Below, piece after piece: positions 16,779 through 26,006 of a DNA stretch of 64,000 nucleotides (position 1 is the stretch's first letter; the number at the start of each line of letters is the position of its first letter). The stretch is from positions 62,001-126,000 of the forward strand of contig NZ_CP114599.1 of assembly GCF_027286305.1 (NCBI RefSeq), given 5' to 3'. A program made the translations under genes and the position numbers. The notes beneath the pieces were generated by a model that was not told where the DNA came from, did not search any database, and was given only the letters and a program-made list of their open reading frames with translations. Source of the DNA: Phenylobacterium sp. NIBR 498073. Its GTDB lineage: Bacteria; Pseudomonadota; Alphaproteobacteria; Caulobacterales; Caulobacteraceae.

Positions 16779-17402
16779 TCAACCCGGCGCCTTGTCGCGA
16801 GCAGGTCTGCGCTGTGGATCGCGCATGGTGGCGATGATCTTGGCGACCTGTTCGCGGGCCGGCTCCAGGCCGCGGCCGGTGTCGACCACGAAATGGGCGC
16901 GGGCCCGCTTCTCGGCGTCGTGCATCTGGCGCGAAAGGATGGCGTCGAGGCGTTCGACGGTCATGCCCGGCCGGGCCAGCACCCGTTCGCGCTGTTGCGC
17001 TTCGGGAGCGGACACCACCACCACCGCGTCCATGTTGGCGTGGCCGCCGGTCTCGTAGAGCAGCGGGATGTCCAGCACGACCATGTCGGCCTTGGCGTCT
17101 TCCGCCGCCTTGAAGAAGTGGATCCGGTCGGCGCCGACCAGCGGATGGACGATGGCGTTGAGCTTGGCCATCGCCTCGTCGTTCCCCAGCACCCGCTGGC
17201 GCAGGGCTTCACGGTCGACCGCGCCGTCCTTGGTCACGCCCGGAAACGCCGCCTCCAACGGCTGCACCGCAGCGCCGCCCGTCTCATAGAGATCGGCCAC
17301 CGCCGCGTCGGCGTCATAGACCGGGATGCCCGCCTCGCGGAACATCTTGGCGGTCGTCGACTTGCCCATGCCGATGGAGCCGGTCAGGCCGATGATGAGC
17401 AT
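16779..17402 (-). CDS. coaE: Dephospho-CoA kinase CoaE
   Basis: 207 residues. It phosphorylates the ribose 3'-OH of dephospho-CoA in the last step of CoA synthesis. P-loop [12 protein letters not shown] at residues 5-16, then [12 protein letters not shown] (substrate Asp), [10 protein letters not shown] and a lid helix [23 protein letters not shown]. The ATG at 17402 gives the standard [11 protein letters not shown] start; upstream in-frame sequence belongs to the intergenic repeat and is not coding. A repeat element separates it from aroE. Confidence 0.96.
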   Translation of the reverse strand: MLIIGLTGSIGMGKSTTAKMFREAGIPVYDADAAVADLYETGGAAVQPLEAAFPGVTKDGAVDREALRQRVLGNDEAMAKLNAIVHPLVGADRIHFFKAAEDAKADMVVLDIPLLYETGGHANMDAVVVVSAPEAQQRERVLARPGMTVERLDAILSRQMHDAEKRARAHFVVDTGRGLEPAREQVAKIIATMRDPQRRPARDKAPG

Positions 17403-17421
17403 GCAATCCTCGCACTCATAA

Positions 17422-17555
17422 GTGTCATCCCGGTTTCGGCCGAAGGTCGAAGACCGGGACCCATGAACACCAGATGTCGGCCGATGTCGCGCAGGCTGTC
17501 CCGAAGCGGCGACAATGGATCCCGACCCTCCGCTTCGCTGCGGCCGGGATGACAC
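17422..17555. repeat. Inverted-repeat element B, copy 1
   Basis: 134 bp bounded by GTGTCATCCCGG on the left and CCGGGATGACAC on the right. Inner conserved segment GAAGACCGGGACCCATGAACACC near the left end and ATGGATCCCG near the right. Copies lie at 22934-23071 and 24861-24986. No transposase is encoded; the form is that of a palindromic REP/BIME- or MITE-like element. It fills nearly the whole gap between aroE and coaE. Confidence 0.9.
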
Positions 17556-17565
17556 CCAATGGGTT

Positions 17566-18408
17566 TCACAGTCCCAACGCCTGGATCGCCAGGCTCCGCA
17601 CGTCGACGGTCTTCGGCGGCGGCTCGCCGTAGAAATACTCGAAACTCGGGACCGCCTGGCCGATCAGCATGGCCAAGCCGTCGACCGTCCGTCGTCCCAG
17701 CGCTTCGGCCTGCAGCAGGAACGGGGTCTTCAGCGGCTTGTAGACCATGTCCATCACCACCGCGGTCGCCGGCGTCGCCTCCAGCGGAACCTCGAGCCCG
17801 GCCGAGCCAGACAGCCCGGCCGAGGTCGCGTTTACCACCGCGATCACGCCCTCGAACGCCGCGGCGGCCTCGGTCAGCGGATAGGCCTGCGCGCCCAGCG
17901 GCTGGGCGATCTCCTGCGCCTTCAGCAAGGTGCGGTTGACGATGCGGACCTGCGGGCAGCCGGCCTCGACGAACGCCGCGGCCGCGCCGCGCGCCGCGCC
18001 GCCGGCGCCGAGGATCGCCACCGGCCCGGCCTTGGGATCAAAGCCCGGCGCCTGCTCTGCGAACGCGCCCAGCATCCCCAGCCCGTCGGTGTTGTCGGCG
18101 AAGATCGTGCCGTCCTCGCGGAACACCAGGACGTTGGCGGCCTCCGCGCTCCTGGCCCGGAAGCTGGCCTCGTCGGCCAGGGCCAGCGCCTCGCCCTTGA
18201 ACGGCAGGGTGACGTTCAGCCCCGCGACGCTGCCGCCGCGCAGGGCCTCGGCGAAGGCCGTGAACCGGCCCGGCTGGGTGGAGAACGGCACATAGACCCC
18301 GTCGATCCCCGCCGCCGCCAGCCAGGCGTTGTGCAGGATCGGGCTCATCGAATGGACGATCGGCCGCCCGACCACGCCGGCGACCCGGCTCGCCCCGGAC
18401 AAGCTCAT
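17566..18408 (-). CDS. aroE: Shikimate dehydrogenase AroE
   Basis: 280 residues. NADPH-dependent reduction of 3-dehydroshikimate in the chorismate pathway. [18 protein letters not shown] gives the shikimate-binding serines, [13 protein letters not shown] the catalytic lysine, [11 protein letters not shown] the catalytic aspartate, and [15 protein letters not shown] the nucleotide-binding loop. The start ATG overlaps the maf stop as ATGA, and [14 protein letters not shown] is a normal N-terminus. The repeat element directly follows its stop. Confidence 0.96.
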   Translation of the reverse strand: MSLSGASRVAGVVGRPIVHSMSPILHNAWLAAAGIDGVYVPFSTQPGRFTAFAEALRGGSVAGLNVTLPFKGEALALADEASFRARSAEAANVLVFREDGTIFADNTDGLGMLGAFAEQAPGFDPKAGPVAILGAGGAARGAAAAFVEAGCPQVRIVNRTLLKAQEIAQPLGAQAYPLTEAAAAFEGVIAVVNATSAGLSGSAGLEVPLEATPATAVVMDMVYKPLKTPFLLQAEALGRRTVDGLAMLIGQAVPSFEYFYGEPPPKTVDVRSLAIQALGL

Positions 18409-19001
18409 GCGCGCAGCACCCCATGTCGGCGGAAGAGGTCCAGGAGGCCCATCAGCGGCAGGCCGAGGATGGCGAAATAGTCGCCCTCGATCTTCGAGAA
18501 TAGCTGCGCGCCAGGGCCTTCCAGCCGGTAGCAGCCGACCGAGCCCAGCATCTCCTCGCCCTCCAGCGCCAGATAGGCGTCGAGGAAGTTGTCGGAGAAA
18601 TCGCGCATGGTCAGGGTCGCCGAAACGATCTCGCGCCAGATCGGCGCCCCGTCCTTGGCCACCACTACCGCCGAATGCAGCTTGTGGGGCTTGCCGCGCA
18701 TCGTCTTCAGCCGTTCGGCGGCCGCCTCCAACGTCTCGGCCTTGTCGTAGAGCTGGCCCTCGAACTCCAGGGTCTGGTCCGAGCCGATCACGAAGCCGGG
18801 CCGGCCGGCGGAGATCTTCACCGCCTTGATCTCGGCCAGGGCGTCGGCGACGTCGCGCGGGGTCGCGCCTTGCGCCAGCATCGCGGTCTTGACCGCGTCT
18901 TCGTCGACGCCGGCCACCGCCACCTCGAACGGCACGCCGGCCCCGGTCAGCACCGCGCGCCGCGCCGCGCTCTTTGAGGCCAGGATGATCTGTTCGCCCA
19001 T
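18405..19001 (-). CDS. maf: Maf-family nucleotide pyrophosphatase
   Basis: 198 residues. Maf/YceF-type NTP pyrophosphatase that hydrolyses modified or canonical nucleoside triphosphates. It opens with [13 protein letters not shown] (the S-x-S-xx-R-x-x-LL-type signature) and carries [18 protein letters not shown] with the catalytic aspartate, and [32 protein letters not shown] at the C-terminus. The family has been tied to septum or competence control in some bacteria. Its stop overlaps aroE, and its start shares one base with the ppsR stop (TGATG). Confidence 0.93.
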   Translation of the reverse strand: MGEQIILASKSAARRAVLTGAGVPFEVAVAGVDEDAVKTAMLAQGATPRDVADALAEIKAVKISAGRPGFVIGSDQTLEFEGQLYDKAETLEAAAERLKTMRGKPHKLHSAVVVAKDGAPIWREIVSATLTMRDFSDNFLDAYLALEGEEMLGSVGCYRLEGPGAQLFSKIEGDYFAILGLPLMGLLDLFRRHGVLRA

Positions 19002-19840
19002 CAGCCCAGCACCTCGACCTGGCCATGGCCGCCGTGCAGCAGGTTCAGCACCGCCGCGGCCGTTTCCTCGACGCTGCGCCGGGTGACGTCGATCACCGGC
19101 CAGCCCTGGCGTTCGTAGAGCCGCCGCGCCTTCACCGTCTCCTCGCGCACCGCCTCGATGTCGATGTAGCTGCTCTCGCGATCTTCCTTCAGGCTCAGCA
19201 GCCGATTGCGGCGGATCTGGATCAGCCGGTCGGGCGAGATGGTCAGCCCCACCACCAGGGTGTTCTTCAGGTCGAACAGCTTTTCCGGCGGCGGCCGGGT
19301 CGGCACCAGCGGCACGTTCGCCGCCCGCACCCCGCGATGGGCCAGATAGATGCAGGTCGGGGTCTTGGAGGTCCGCGAGACGCCGACCAGCACCACGTCG
19401 GCCTGCTCCAGGTCCTGTCCGCCCTGGCCGTCGTCATGGCCGATCGCGTAGTTCAGCGCGTCCATGCGGTTGAAATAGTCGTTGTCCAGCGCGTGCTGCA
19501 CGCCCACCCGCCGGCTGATCGAGGCGCCCAGATAGCGCTGCAGCGAGGAGACCAGCGGATCGAGCGCGGCGATGCACGGCATGTCCAGCCGCCGCACGCC
19601 TTCTTCCAGCGCCGTGCGCAGCTGGTCGTCGACGATGGTGTGGATCACCACCCCGGGCGCTTCCTCGATATCGGTCAACGCCCGCTCCAGCTGCCGGGGC
19701 GAGCGGACCAGCGCGTAGATGTGCTCGATCGGCAGCACGTTCTCGAACCGGGCGCACACCGCCCGCGCCATCGCGTTCAGCGTCTCGCCGGTGGAGTCCG
19801 AGACGAGGTGGACGTGGAAGTAGGTCGCAAAGCGGGTCAT
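19001..19840 (-). CDS. ppsR: Pyruvate, phosphate/water dikinase regulatory protein (DUF299 kinase-phosphorylase)
   Basis: 279 residues. Bifunctional ADP-dependent kinase and Pi-dependent phosphorylase that inactivates and reactivates PEP synthase or pyruvate phosphate dikinase. [18 protein letters not shown] at the start and the P-loop [20 protein letters not shown] at about residues 150-170 are the family hallmarks; [16 protein letters not shown] and [11 protein letters not shown] follow. First gene of the leftward block ppsR-maf-aroE-coaE-dnaQ that leaves the origin region. The window also holds PEP carboxykinase, another PEP-node enzyme. Confidence 0.93.
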   Translation of the reverse strand: MTRFATYFHVHLVSDSTGETLNAMARAVCARFENVLPIEHIYALVRSPRQLERALTDIEEAPGVVIHTIVDDQLRTALEEGVRRLDMPCIAALDPLVSSLQRYLGASISRRVGVQHALDNDYFNRMDALNYAIGHDDGQGGQDLEQADVVLVGVSRTSKTPTCIYLAHRGVRAANVPLVPTRPPPEKLFDLKNTLVVGLTISPDRLIQIRRNRLLSLKEDRESSYIDIEAVREETVKARRLYERQGWPVIDVTRRSVEETAAAVLNLLHGGHGQVEVLG

Positions 19841-20087
19841 GGAGCCTTTGCCGGCGCGTAAAGGGGAATCTGCAGGGTGCGGATCGCAAAGCTGGGGATG
19901 AAAGAGTCGAAACCTTCTTAACGAAGCCGGACCGTTTTGGGGAAGAGTCGCCGCGCCGGCGCCCCGGTTGTGAACGGACGGGAAAACAGCCGCAGTTTGC
20001 GCCCGGCTCGTCCACGGCTCCGTTGGTTAAAAAATGATGAACAGGGCCTGCTTCCGAGAGCGGTCTAACGACTCCCGTTCGTCATCG

Positions 20088-20102
20088 TTAACTCCCTGTT
20101 AA
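20088..20102. promoter_or_regulatory. CtrA binding site in the origin
   Basis: TTAACTCCCTGTTAA is an exact TTAA-N7-TTAA match. In Caulobacter, CtrA-P bound to such sites blocks replication initiation in swarmer cells. A further half-matched site (TTAA-N7-TAAA) starts five bases later at 20107. Confidence 0.7.
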
Positions 20103-20167
20103 CCCTTTAACGAAAGGTAAACGGCAATTGGGGTTTAGCGGTTTTCCCCGCAACTCACAGGTATGGC

Positions 20168-20175
20168 TTAACCAT
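20168..20175 (+). promoter_or_regulatory. CtrA-type TTAACCAT octamer in the origin
   Basis: TTAACCAT is the alternative short CtrA consensus known in Caulobacter. It lies 66 bases right of the full CtrA box and inside the same non-coding region. Confidence 0.5.
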
Positions 20176-20278
20176 GTTGGAAAACGCCCGATCGCCTTGT
20201 TGAAAAGGGGTTGGCGCGGTATGGCCGGGGGAAGTTGTCCCCACTTCTCCAAGGGCCAACCTCTAACTCCACTTCCTA

Positions 20279-20295
20279 TTTCTAAAATTTAGAAA
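20279..20295. other. AT-rich palindrome, candidate unwinding element
   Basis: TTTCTAAA-A-TTTAGAAA, 8-bp arms with a single central base, followed by a purine run AAGAAGAAGAAGG. It is the most AT-rich spot in the origin region and abuts the hemE side. It could be the duplex-unwinding element or a factor-binding palindrome. Confidence 0.4.
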
Positions 20296-20353
20296 AGAAG
20301 AAGAAGGGCAGGCGGGCTTGAGCCTTTCGTCCGAAGCCGGTTTAACGAGCCGC

Positions 20354-21385
20354 ATGTCGGGACATGAAACACCGCGCCTCCTGCGGGCGCTTGCAGGCGA
20401 AACCCTCGATCGGCCGCCGGTCTGGTTCATGCGCCAGGCTGGTCGCTCGCTGCCGGAGTACCGCGAGCTGCGGGCCCGGGCCGGCGATTTCATCGCCTTC
20501 TGCCACAATCCGGAGATGGCCGCCGAGGCGACGCTCCAGCCGATGCGCCGCTTCCCGCTGGATGCGGCCATCGTGTTCGCCGACATCCTGCTGATCCCGC
20601 GGGCGCTGGGCCAGGACGTCTGGTTCGAGGCCGGCGAGGGGCCGCGGCTCGGCGAGCTGCCGCCGATCGAGGCGCTGGCCGACCAGATCGAAGCCTCCAC
20701 CGGCCGGCTGTCGGAGATCGGCGAGACCCTGAGCCGGGTCCGCGCCGAGCTCGAGCCCGAACGCGCCCTGATCGGTTTCGCCGGCGCGCCGTGGACCGTC
20801 GCCACCTACATGATCGAAGGCCGCGGTTCGCAACGCGAGGCCGCCCGCGCCTACGCCTATCGCAACCCCGAGAAGCTCGACGCCCTGCTGGACGTGCTGG
20901 TGGAGTCCACCGCCCGCTACCTGGTCATGCAGGCCAAGGCCGGCGCGCAGGTGCTGAAGCTGTTCGAGAGCTGGGCCGAGAGCCTGTCCGAGGACATGTT
21001 CGAGCGCATCGTCATTCGCCCGCACACGGCGATCATCGAGAAGGTCCGCGCCGCCGGGATCGAGGTTCCGTTCATCGGCTTCCCGCGCGGGGCCGGCGCC
21101 CAGGTCGCCAACTATGCGGCCAAGGTCCCGGTCCAGGCCGTCGCCCTCGACACCCAGGCCACCGCCGCGCTCGGCCGCCAGATCCAGGCCGGCGGCAAGA
21201 CCATCCAGGGGGCGCTCGACAACCTGCTGCTGCGCGCCGGCGGCCCGGCGCTGGACGCCCGCGTCGACGCCCTGATCGAGCAGTGGAACGGCGGCCCCTA
21301 TATCTTCAACCTCGGCCACGGGGTGATGCCCGACACGCCGATCGAGCATATCGAGCGCACGATCCGTAGGGTGACCGGCAAGTGA
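20354..21385 (+). CDS. hemE: Uroporphyrinogen decarboxylase HemE
   Basis: 343 residues from ATG 20354. It decarboxylates uroporphyrinogen III to coproporphyrinogen III. RPPVWFMRQAGRSLPEYRELR is the N-terminal signature with the catalytic Arg residues, FADILLIPRALG supplies the substrate Asp, and IGFAGAPWTVATYMIEG and FNLGHGVMPDTP are conserved. A TTG at 20318 with AGAAGAAGG upstream would add 12 residues and is possible. In Caulobacter, hemE promoters lie inside the origin, so transcription from here probably crosses oriC sequence. Confidence 0.96.
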   Translation: MSGHETPRLLRALAGETLDRPPVWFMRQAGRSLPEYRELRARAGDFIAFCHNPEMAAEATLQPMRRFPLDAAIVFADILLIPRALGQDVWFEAGEGPRLGELPPIEALADQIEASTGRLSEIGETLSRVRAELEPERALIGFAGAPWTVATYMIEGRGSQREAARAYAYRNPEKLDALLDVLVESTARYLVMQAKAGAQVLKLFESWAESLSEDMFERIVIRPHTAIIEKVRAAGIEVPFIGFPRGAGAQVANYAAKVPVQAVALDTQATAALGRQIQAGGKTIQGALDNLLLRAGGPALDARVDALIEQWNGGPYIFNLGHGVMPDTPIEHIERTIRRVTGK

Positions 21386-21407
21386 GCTGGCTGAGGGGCG
21401 AACGGAG

Positions 21408-22445
21408 ATGGATGCGGTGACGAAGCTAGCCGTCGTCCTCTTCAACCTCGGAGGACCGGACGGGCCGGACGCGGTCAAGCCGTTCCTCACCAATCTGTTC
21501 AGCGATCCGGCGATCATCAGCCTGCCGGGGATCGTCCGCCTGCCGCTGGCCCGGATGATCGCTGCGGGCCGAGAGGACACCGCCAAGGCCAACTATGCGA
21601 TCATGGGCGGGGCCTCGCCGCTGCTGCCGGAGACGAAGCGCCAGGCCGAGGCCCTGCAGGCCGCGCTTGCCGCCGCCCGGCCGGAGCTGGAGACCCGCGT
21701 CTTCATCTCGATGCGCTATTGGAAGCCGTTCGCCGACCAGACCGCGCGCGAGGTTGCCGCCTTCGCGCCCGACGAGGTGGTGCTGCTGCCGCTCTATCCG
21801 CAGTTCTCGACCACGACGTCGGCCTCGTCGCTGAAGGACTGGGCCCGCGCCTATCGCGGTCCGGGGACCAGCCACGCGGTGTGCTGCTATCCGACCGCCC
21901 AGGGGCTGGTGGAAGCGCACGCCAGCGCGATCAGCCAGACCTGGCTGAAGGCCGGCCGGCCGGAAGGCGTGCGGCTGCTGTTCTCTGCCCACGGCCTGCC
22001 GGAAAAGGTGATCAAGGCCGGCGACCCCTACCAGGCCCAGGTCGAGGCCACCGCCCGGGCCGTCGCCGAGCTGCTGCCCGAACTTCCCGACTGGAGCGTC
22101 TGCTACCAGAGCCGGGTCGGCCGCCTGAAATGGATCGGCCCCTCGACCGACGAGGCGATCCGCCAGGCCGCCGCCGACGGCAAGGGCGTGCTGGTCAGCC
22201 CGATTGCCTTCGTGTCCGAGCATGTCGAGACGCTGGTCGAACTCGACCACGAATACGCCGAACTGGCCCGCACCCTGGGCTGCGCGCCCTATCTGCGCGC
22301 CCCGACCCCGACGGTCGACGGCGCATTGATCGATGCCCTGGCGGCCGCGACGCTGGAGGCGCTGGGTCGCGGCGCCGCGCCGGCGCCGTTCGGGACATGG
22401 CGTTGTCCGGCGGCGCATGGCAAATGCGCCTGTAAGATGGGCTAG
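21408..22445 (+). CDS. hemH: Ferrochelatase HemH, with C-terminal Cys cluster
   Basis: 345 residues. Inserts Fe2+ into protoporphyrin IX. LFNLGGPDGPDAVKPFLTNLFSDP is the N-terminal signature; LFSAHGLPEKVIKAGDPY contains the catalytic histidine; SPIAFVSEHVETLVELDHEY is the second metal-side motif. The tail WRCPAAHGKCACKMG has three cysteines, and CC precedes YPT near residue 158. Caulobacter ferrochelatase has a reported [2Fe-2S] cluster with this sort of cysteine spacing, so an Fe-S form is likely. GGAG lies directly before the ATG. Confidence 0.95.
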   Translation: MDAVTKLAVVLFNLGGPDGPDAVKPFLTNLFSDPAIISLPGIVRLPLARMIAAGREDTAKANYAIMGGASPLLPETKRQAEALQAALAAARPELETRVFISMRYWKPFADQTAREVAAFAPDEVVLLPLYPQFSTTTSASSLKDWARAYRGPGTSHAVCCYPTAQGLVEAHASAISQTWLKAGRPEGVRLLFSAHGLPEKVIKAGDPYQAQVEATARAVAELLPELPDWSVCYQSRVGRLKWIGPSTDEAIRQAAADGKGVLVSPIAFVSEHVETLVELDHEYAELARTLGCAPYLRAPTPTVDGALIDALAAATLEALGRGAAPAPFGTWRCPAAHGKCACKMG

Positions 22446-22454
22446 GGGGAGCCG

Positions 22455-22916
22455 ATGAACCACTTCGACCTGCTGCGCGGCCTGCACATCATCGCGGTGA
22501 TCGCCTGGATGTCCGGCATGATGTACCTGCCGCGGCTCTACGCCTACCATACCGAGACCGCGCCTCCGGGCAGCGAGTTCGACAAGCACTTCCTGGTCTG
22601 GGAGCGCAAGCTCCTGAAGATCATCATCAATCCGGCGATGATCATCGTCTGGGCGCTGGGCGTCGGCCTGATCCTCTATCACGTCTATGCGGTGGGCGAG
22701 GGCTGGGGCTTCCTGCTGCAGCCGTGGATGATCGTGAAGCTGGCCGCCGTGCTGTTCATCTCCGGCTGGCACGGCTTCCTGGCCGGCTCCTACAAGAAGT
22801 TCCTGGCCGGCCAGCGCCCGAAGTCGGCGAAGTTCTGGCGGGCCACCAACGAACTGCCGTTCCTGGCCGCGGTGATCGCCGTCCTGGCCGTGACCCTTCA
22901 ATTCGGCCAACGCTGA
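22455..22916 (+). CDS. hemJ: Protoporphyrinogen oxidase HemJ
   Basis: 153 residues, four to five membrane spans, of the UPF0093/HemJ family. It oxidises protoporphyrinogen IX to protoporphyrin IX, the step just before ferrochelatase. LLRGLHIIAVIAWMSGMMYLPRLYAYH carries the conserved His and Arg residues proposed to ligate heme, and VKLAAVLFISGWHGFLAGSYKKF matches the second conserved block with its lysines. It follows hemH by 9 bases with AGGGGAG before the ATG. hemE-hemH-hemJ thus forms a late heme-synthesis operon. Confidence 0.95.
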   Translation: MNHFDLLRGLHIIAVIAWMSGMMYLPRLYAYHTETAPPGSEFDKHFLVWERKLLKIIINPAMIIVWALGVGLILYHVYAVGEGWGFLLQPWMIVKLAAVLFISGWHGFLAGSYKKFLAGQRPKSAKFWRATNELPFLAAVIAVLAVTLQFGQR

Positions 22917-22933
22917 TCCTATCTAGGCCACAG

Positions 22934-23071
22934 GTGTCATCCCGGTTTCGCCGCAGGCGAAGACCGGGGCCCATGAACACCAGATGGCTCCGGGTGAGGC
23001 GCACGCCACGCCCAGAGCCGCTCGCCACGCGCGAATGGATCCCGGTCTTGCTCCGCAAACCGGGATGACAC
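22934..23071. repeat. Inverted-repeat element B, copy 2
   Basis: 138 bp with perfect 15-base terminal inverted repeats (GTGTCATCCCGGTTT ... AAACCGGGATGACAC). Inner inverted segments AAGACCGGGGCCCAT and ATGGATCCCGGTCTT pair imperfectly. It sits 17 bases after hemJ and could end the heme operon transcript. Same family as 17422 and 24861. Confidence 0.92.
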
Positions 23072-23318
23072 GGTAGGGCTGAGAGACGTTGCGATCCTCA
23101 GCCACGCTTGACCCGCCGCCCGGCATGTGGTTCCGCTGACCGCACGTGGAGTCGCGCCGCGAAGCCACGCCCCGCCTTTTCCCGTGCGCCGCGCGCTGAA
23201 CATCAGCCGCTGCGGCCCGGTCCTAGAAAAATTCATCGGCGCGCACCCCGCGCCATGTTCGATTCCCCCGGCGCCCGAAGTCCGTTCGGCCCCCGCCTGG
23301 GACCATCAGAGTAATATC
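23072..23318 (+). other. Leader region upstream of rho
   Basis: Together with the repeat, this makes a 402-base gap between hemJ and rho. After the repeat I see about 250 bases of GC-rich sequence with no convincing promoter, terminator or gene. Rho is autoregulated by attenuation in other bacteria, so an untranslated leader here would be unsurprising, but the sequence alone does not show one. Confidence 0.4.
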
Positions 23319-24746
23319 ATGAGCCAAGACACCCCCGCCCCGACCGAGGAAACCCCGGTCGAAAACGTGGAAGCCCCGGTCATCGAGGACGCCCAGGTCG
23401 CAGCCGGCGCCGAGACCGAGTCTGAAGACGAAGAAGACGAAGGCCCCTCGGAGGTCGCAGCCGCGATCGCCGCCATGGGCCTCACCCGCATGTCGCTGCA
23501 GGAGCTGAAGGACAAGTCGCCCGCCGATCTGCTGTCCTTCGCTGAGACGCTGGAGATCGAGAACGCGAACTCCATGCGCAAGCAGGACATGATGTTCGCG
23601 ATCCTCAAGGCCCTGGCCGAGGAAGGCGTGCAGATTTCCGGCTCCGGCACGCTGGAGGTCATGCAGGACGGCTTCGGCTATCTGCGCAGCCCGGAAGCCA
23701 ACTACCTCTCCGGCCCCGACGACATCTATGTCAGCCCCTCGCAGATCCGGAAGTTCGGCCTGCGCACCGGCGACACCGTCGACGGCGGCATCCGCGCCCC
23801 GCGTGAGGGCGAGCGTTATTTCGCCCTGGTCAGCGTCGACCAGATCAACTTCGAAGCGCCGGAAAACGTCCGCCACAAGGTCCTGTTCGACAACCTGACG
23901 CCGCTCTATCCGGACCAGCGTCTGAAGATGGAGATCGAGGACCCGACCCTGAAGGACCGCACCGGCCGGGTCATCGACATCGTCGCCCCGCTCGGCAAGG
24001 GCCAGCGCTGCCTGATCACCGCCCCGCCGCGGGTCGGCAAGACGGTGATGCTGCAGAACATCGCCAAGTCGATCGAGACCAATCACCCCGAGTGCTACCT
24101 GATCGTCCTGCTGATCGACGAGCGCCCGGAAGAAGTCACCGACATGCGCCGCACCGTCCGCGGCGAGGTGGTCTCCTCGACCTTCGATGAACCCGCCACC
24201 CGCCACGTGCAGGTCGCCGAAATGGTCATCGAAAAGGCCAAGCGCCTGGTCGAGCACAAGCGCGACGTGGTCATCCTGCTGGACTCGGTCACCCGCCTCG
24301 GCCGCGCCTACAACACCGTCGTCCCGTCCTCGGGCAAGGTGCTGACCGGCGGTGTCGACGCCAACGCCCTGCAGCGCCCCAAGCGCTTCTTCGGCGCGGC
24401 GCGGAACATCGAGGAAGGCGGTTCGCTGACGATCATCGCCACCGCCCTGATCGACACCGGCAGCCGGATGGACGAAGTCATCTTCGAAGAGTTCAAGGGC
24501 ACCGGTAACTCGGAAATCATCCTGGACCGCAAGGTCGCCGACAAGCGGATCTACCCCGCCGTCGACGTCATCAAGTCGGGCACCCGGAAGGAAGACCTCA
24601 TCACCCCGAAGGAGCACCTGCAGAAGTCCTTCATCCTGCGCCGGATCATCACTCCGATGGGCGCCCAGGACGCGATCGAGTTCCTGCTCGACAAGCTCCG
24701 CCAGTCGAAGAACAACGAAGACTTCTTCCAGTCGATGAACACCTAG
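23319..24746 (+). CDS. rho: Transcription termination factor Rho
   Basis: 475 residues. Hexameric RNA-dependent ATPase. An acidic N-terminal extension (about residues 10-45, rich in E/D) precedes the helical N-domain [21 protein letters not shown]. The cold-shock-like RNA-binding domain follows ([19 protein letters not shown]...[20 protein letters not shown]), then Walker [16 protein letters not shown], Walker [16 protein letters not shown], and the Q- and R-loops. ATG 23319 begins [11 protein letters not shown]; upstream frame-open sequence is leader. A strong intrinsic terminator and a near-parS site follow. Confidence 0.97.
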   Translation: MSQDTPAPTEETPVENVEAPVIEDAQVAAGAETESEDEEDEGPSEVAAAIAAMGLTRMSLQELKDKSPADLLSFAETLEIENANSMRKQDMMFAILKALAEEGVQISGSGTLEVMQDGFGYLRSPEANYLSGPDDIYVSPSQIRKFGLRTGDTVDGGIRAPREGERYFALVSVDQINFEAPENVRHKVLFDNLTPLYPDQRLKMEIEDPTLKDRTGRVIDIVAPLGKGQRCLITAPPRVGKTVMLQNIAKSIETNHPECYLIVLLIDERPEEVTDMRRTVRGEVVSSTFDEPATRHVQVAEMVIEKAKRLVEHKRDVVILLDSVTRLGRAYNTVVPSSGKVLTGGVDANALQRPKRFFGAARNIEEGGSLTIIATALIDTGSRMDEVIFEEFKGTGNSEIILDRKVADKRIYPAVDVIKSGTRKEDLITPKEHLQKSFILRRIITPMGAQDAIEFLLDKLRQSKNNEDFFQSMNT

Positions 24747-24770
24747 GGCCTCTAGCCTTAGCGGACATGA

Positions 24771-24806
24771 AAAAGGGGCTCGCGGCGGCGCGGGCCCCTT
24801 TGTTTT
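24771..24806 (+). terminator. Intrinsic terminator of rho
   Basis: Stem AAAGGGGC / GCCCCTTT with a GC-rich 14-base loop, followed by GTTTTG. It starts about 25 bases after the rho stop codon. An A-run on the left also allows function in the opposite direction. Confidence 0.8.
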
Positions 24807-24830
24807 GATCTAAGGCGCTGATTCAAAACG

Positions 24831-24846
24831 TGTTTCACGTGGAACA
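24831..24846. promoter_or_regulatory. parS: parS site (15/16 match)
   Basis: TGTTTCACGTGGAACA differs from the consensus palindrome TGTTTCACGTGAAACA at one position. It lies between the rho terminator and a B repeat, about 4.7 kb from the origin centre. ParB bound here would nucleate the partition complex. Confidence 0.8.
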
Positions 24847-24860
24847 AATGTCCATCTAGA

Positions 24861-24986
24861 TGTCATCCCGGTTTCGGCGCAGCCGAAGACCGGGACCCAT
24901 GAACACCTGATTGCGCAAGGTCCGCGCGAACACGGCCGACATGGCGCGGATGGATCCCGGTCTTGTTCTGCAAACCGGGATGACAC
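24861..24986. repeat. Inverted-repeat element B, copy 3
   Basis: 126 bp from TGTCATCCCGGTTTC to CAAACCGGGATGACA, with the same inner motifs (GAAGACCGGGACCCATGAACACC and GGATCCCGGTCTTG). It begins 14 bases after the parS site at 24831 and ends 39 bases before the oxidoreductase stop. Confidence 0.92.
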
Positions 24987-25025
24987 TTGGAAAAGATGCT
25001 CCCCAAGAGGGGACGACCCATCGGC

Positions 25026-25997
<972 letters not shown>

Positions 25998-26006
25998 CGC
26001 TGCCTC

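Larger units (their letters stand above)
19841..20353. other. Probable chromosomal replication origin (oriC)
   Basis: A 513-base non-coding stretch, unusually AT-rich for the window, between ppsR (leftward) and hemE (rightward); Caulobacter's origin lies beside hemE. It contains a perfect CtrA motif (TTAA-N7-TTAA at 20088-20102), a partial one (TTAA-N7-TAAA at 20107), and TTAACCAT at 20168-20175. Hexamers like Caulobacter's weak DnaA sites (TCCCCA) are at 20238 and, inverted, at 19893 and 19938. GANTC sites are at 19866, 19904, 19945 and 20070. An A/T tract with an 8-bp palindrome (20279-20295) may be the unwinding element. No perfect TTATCCACA box is present. Confidence 0.8.
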
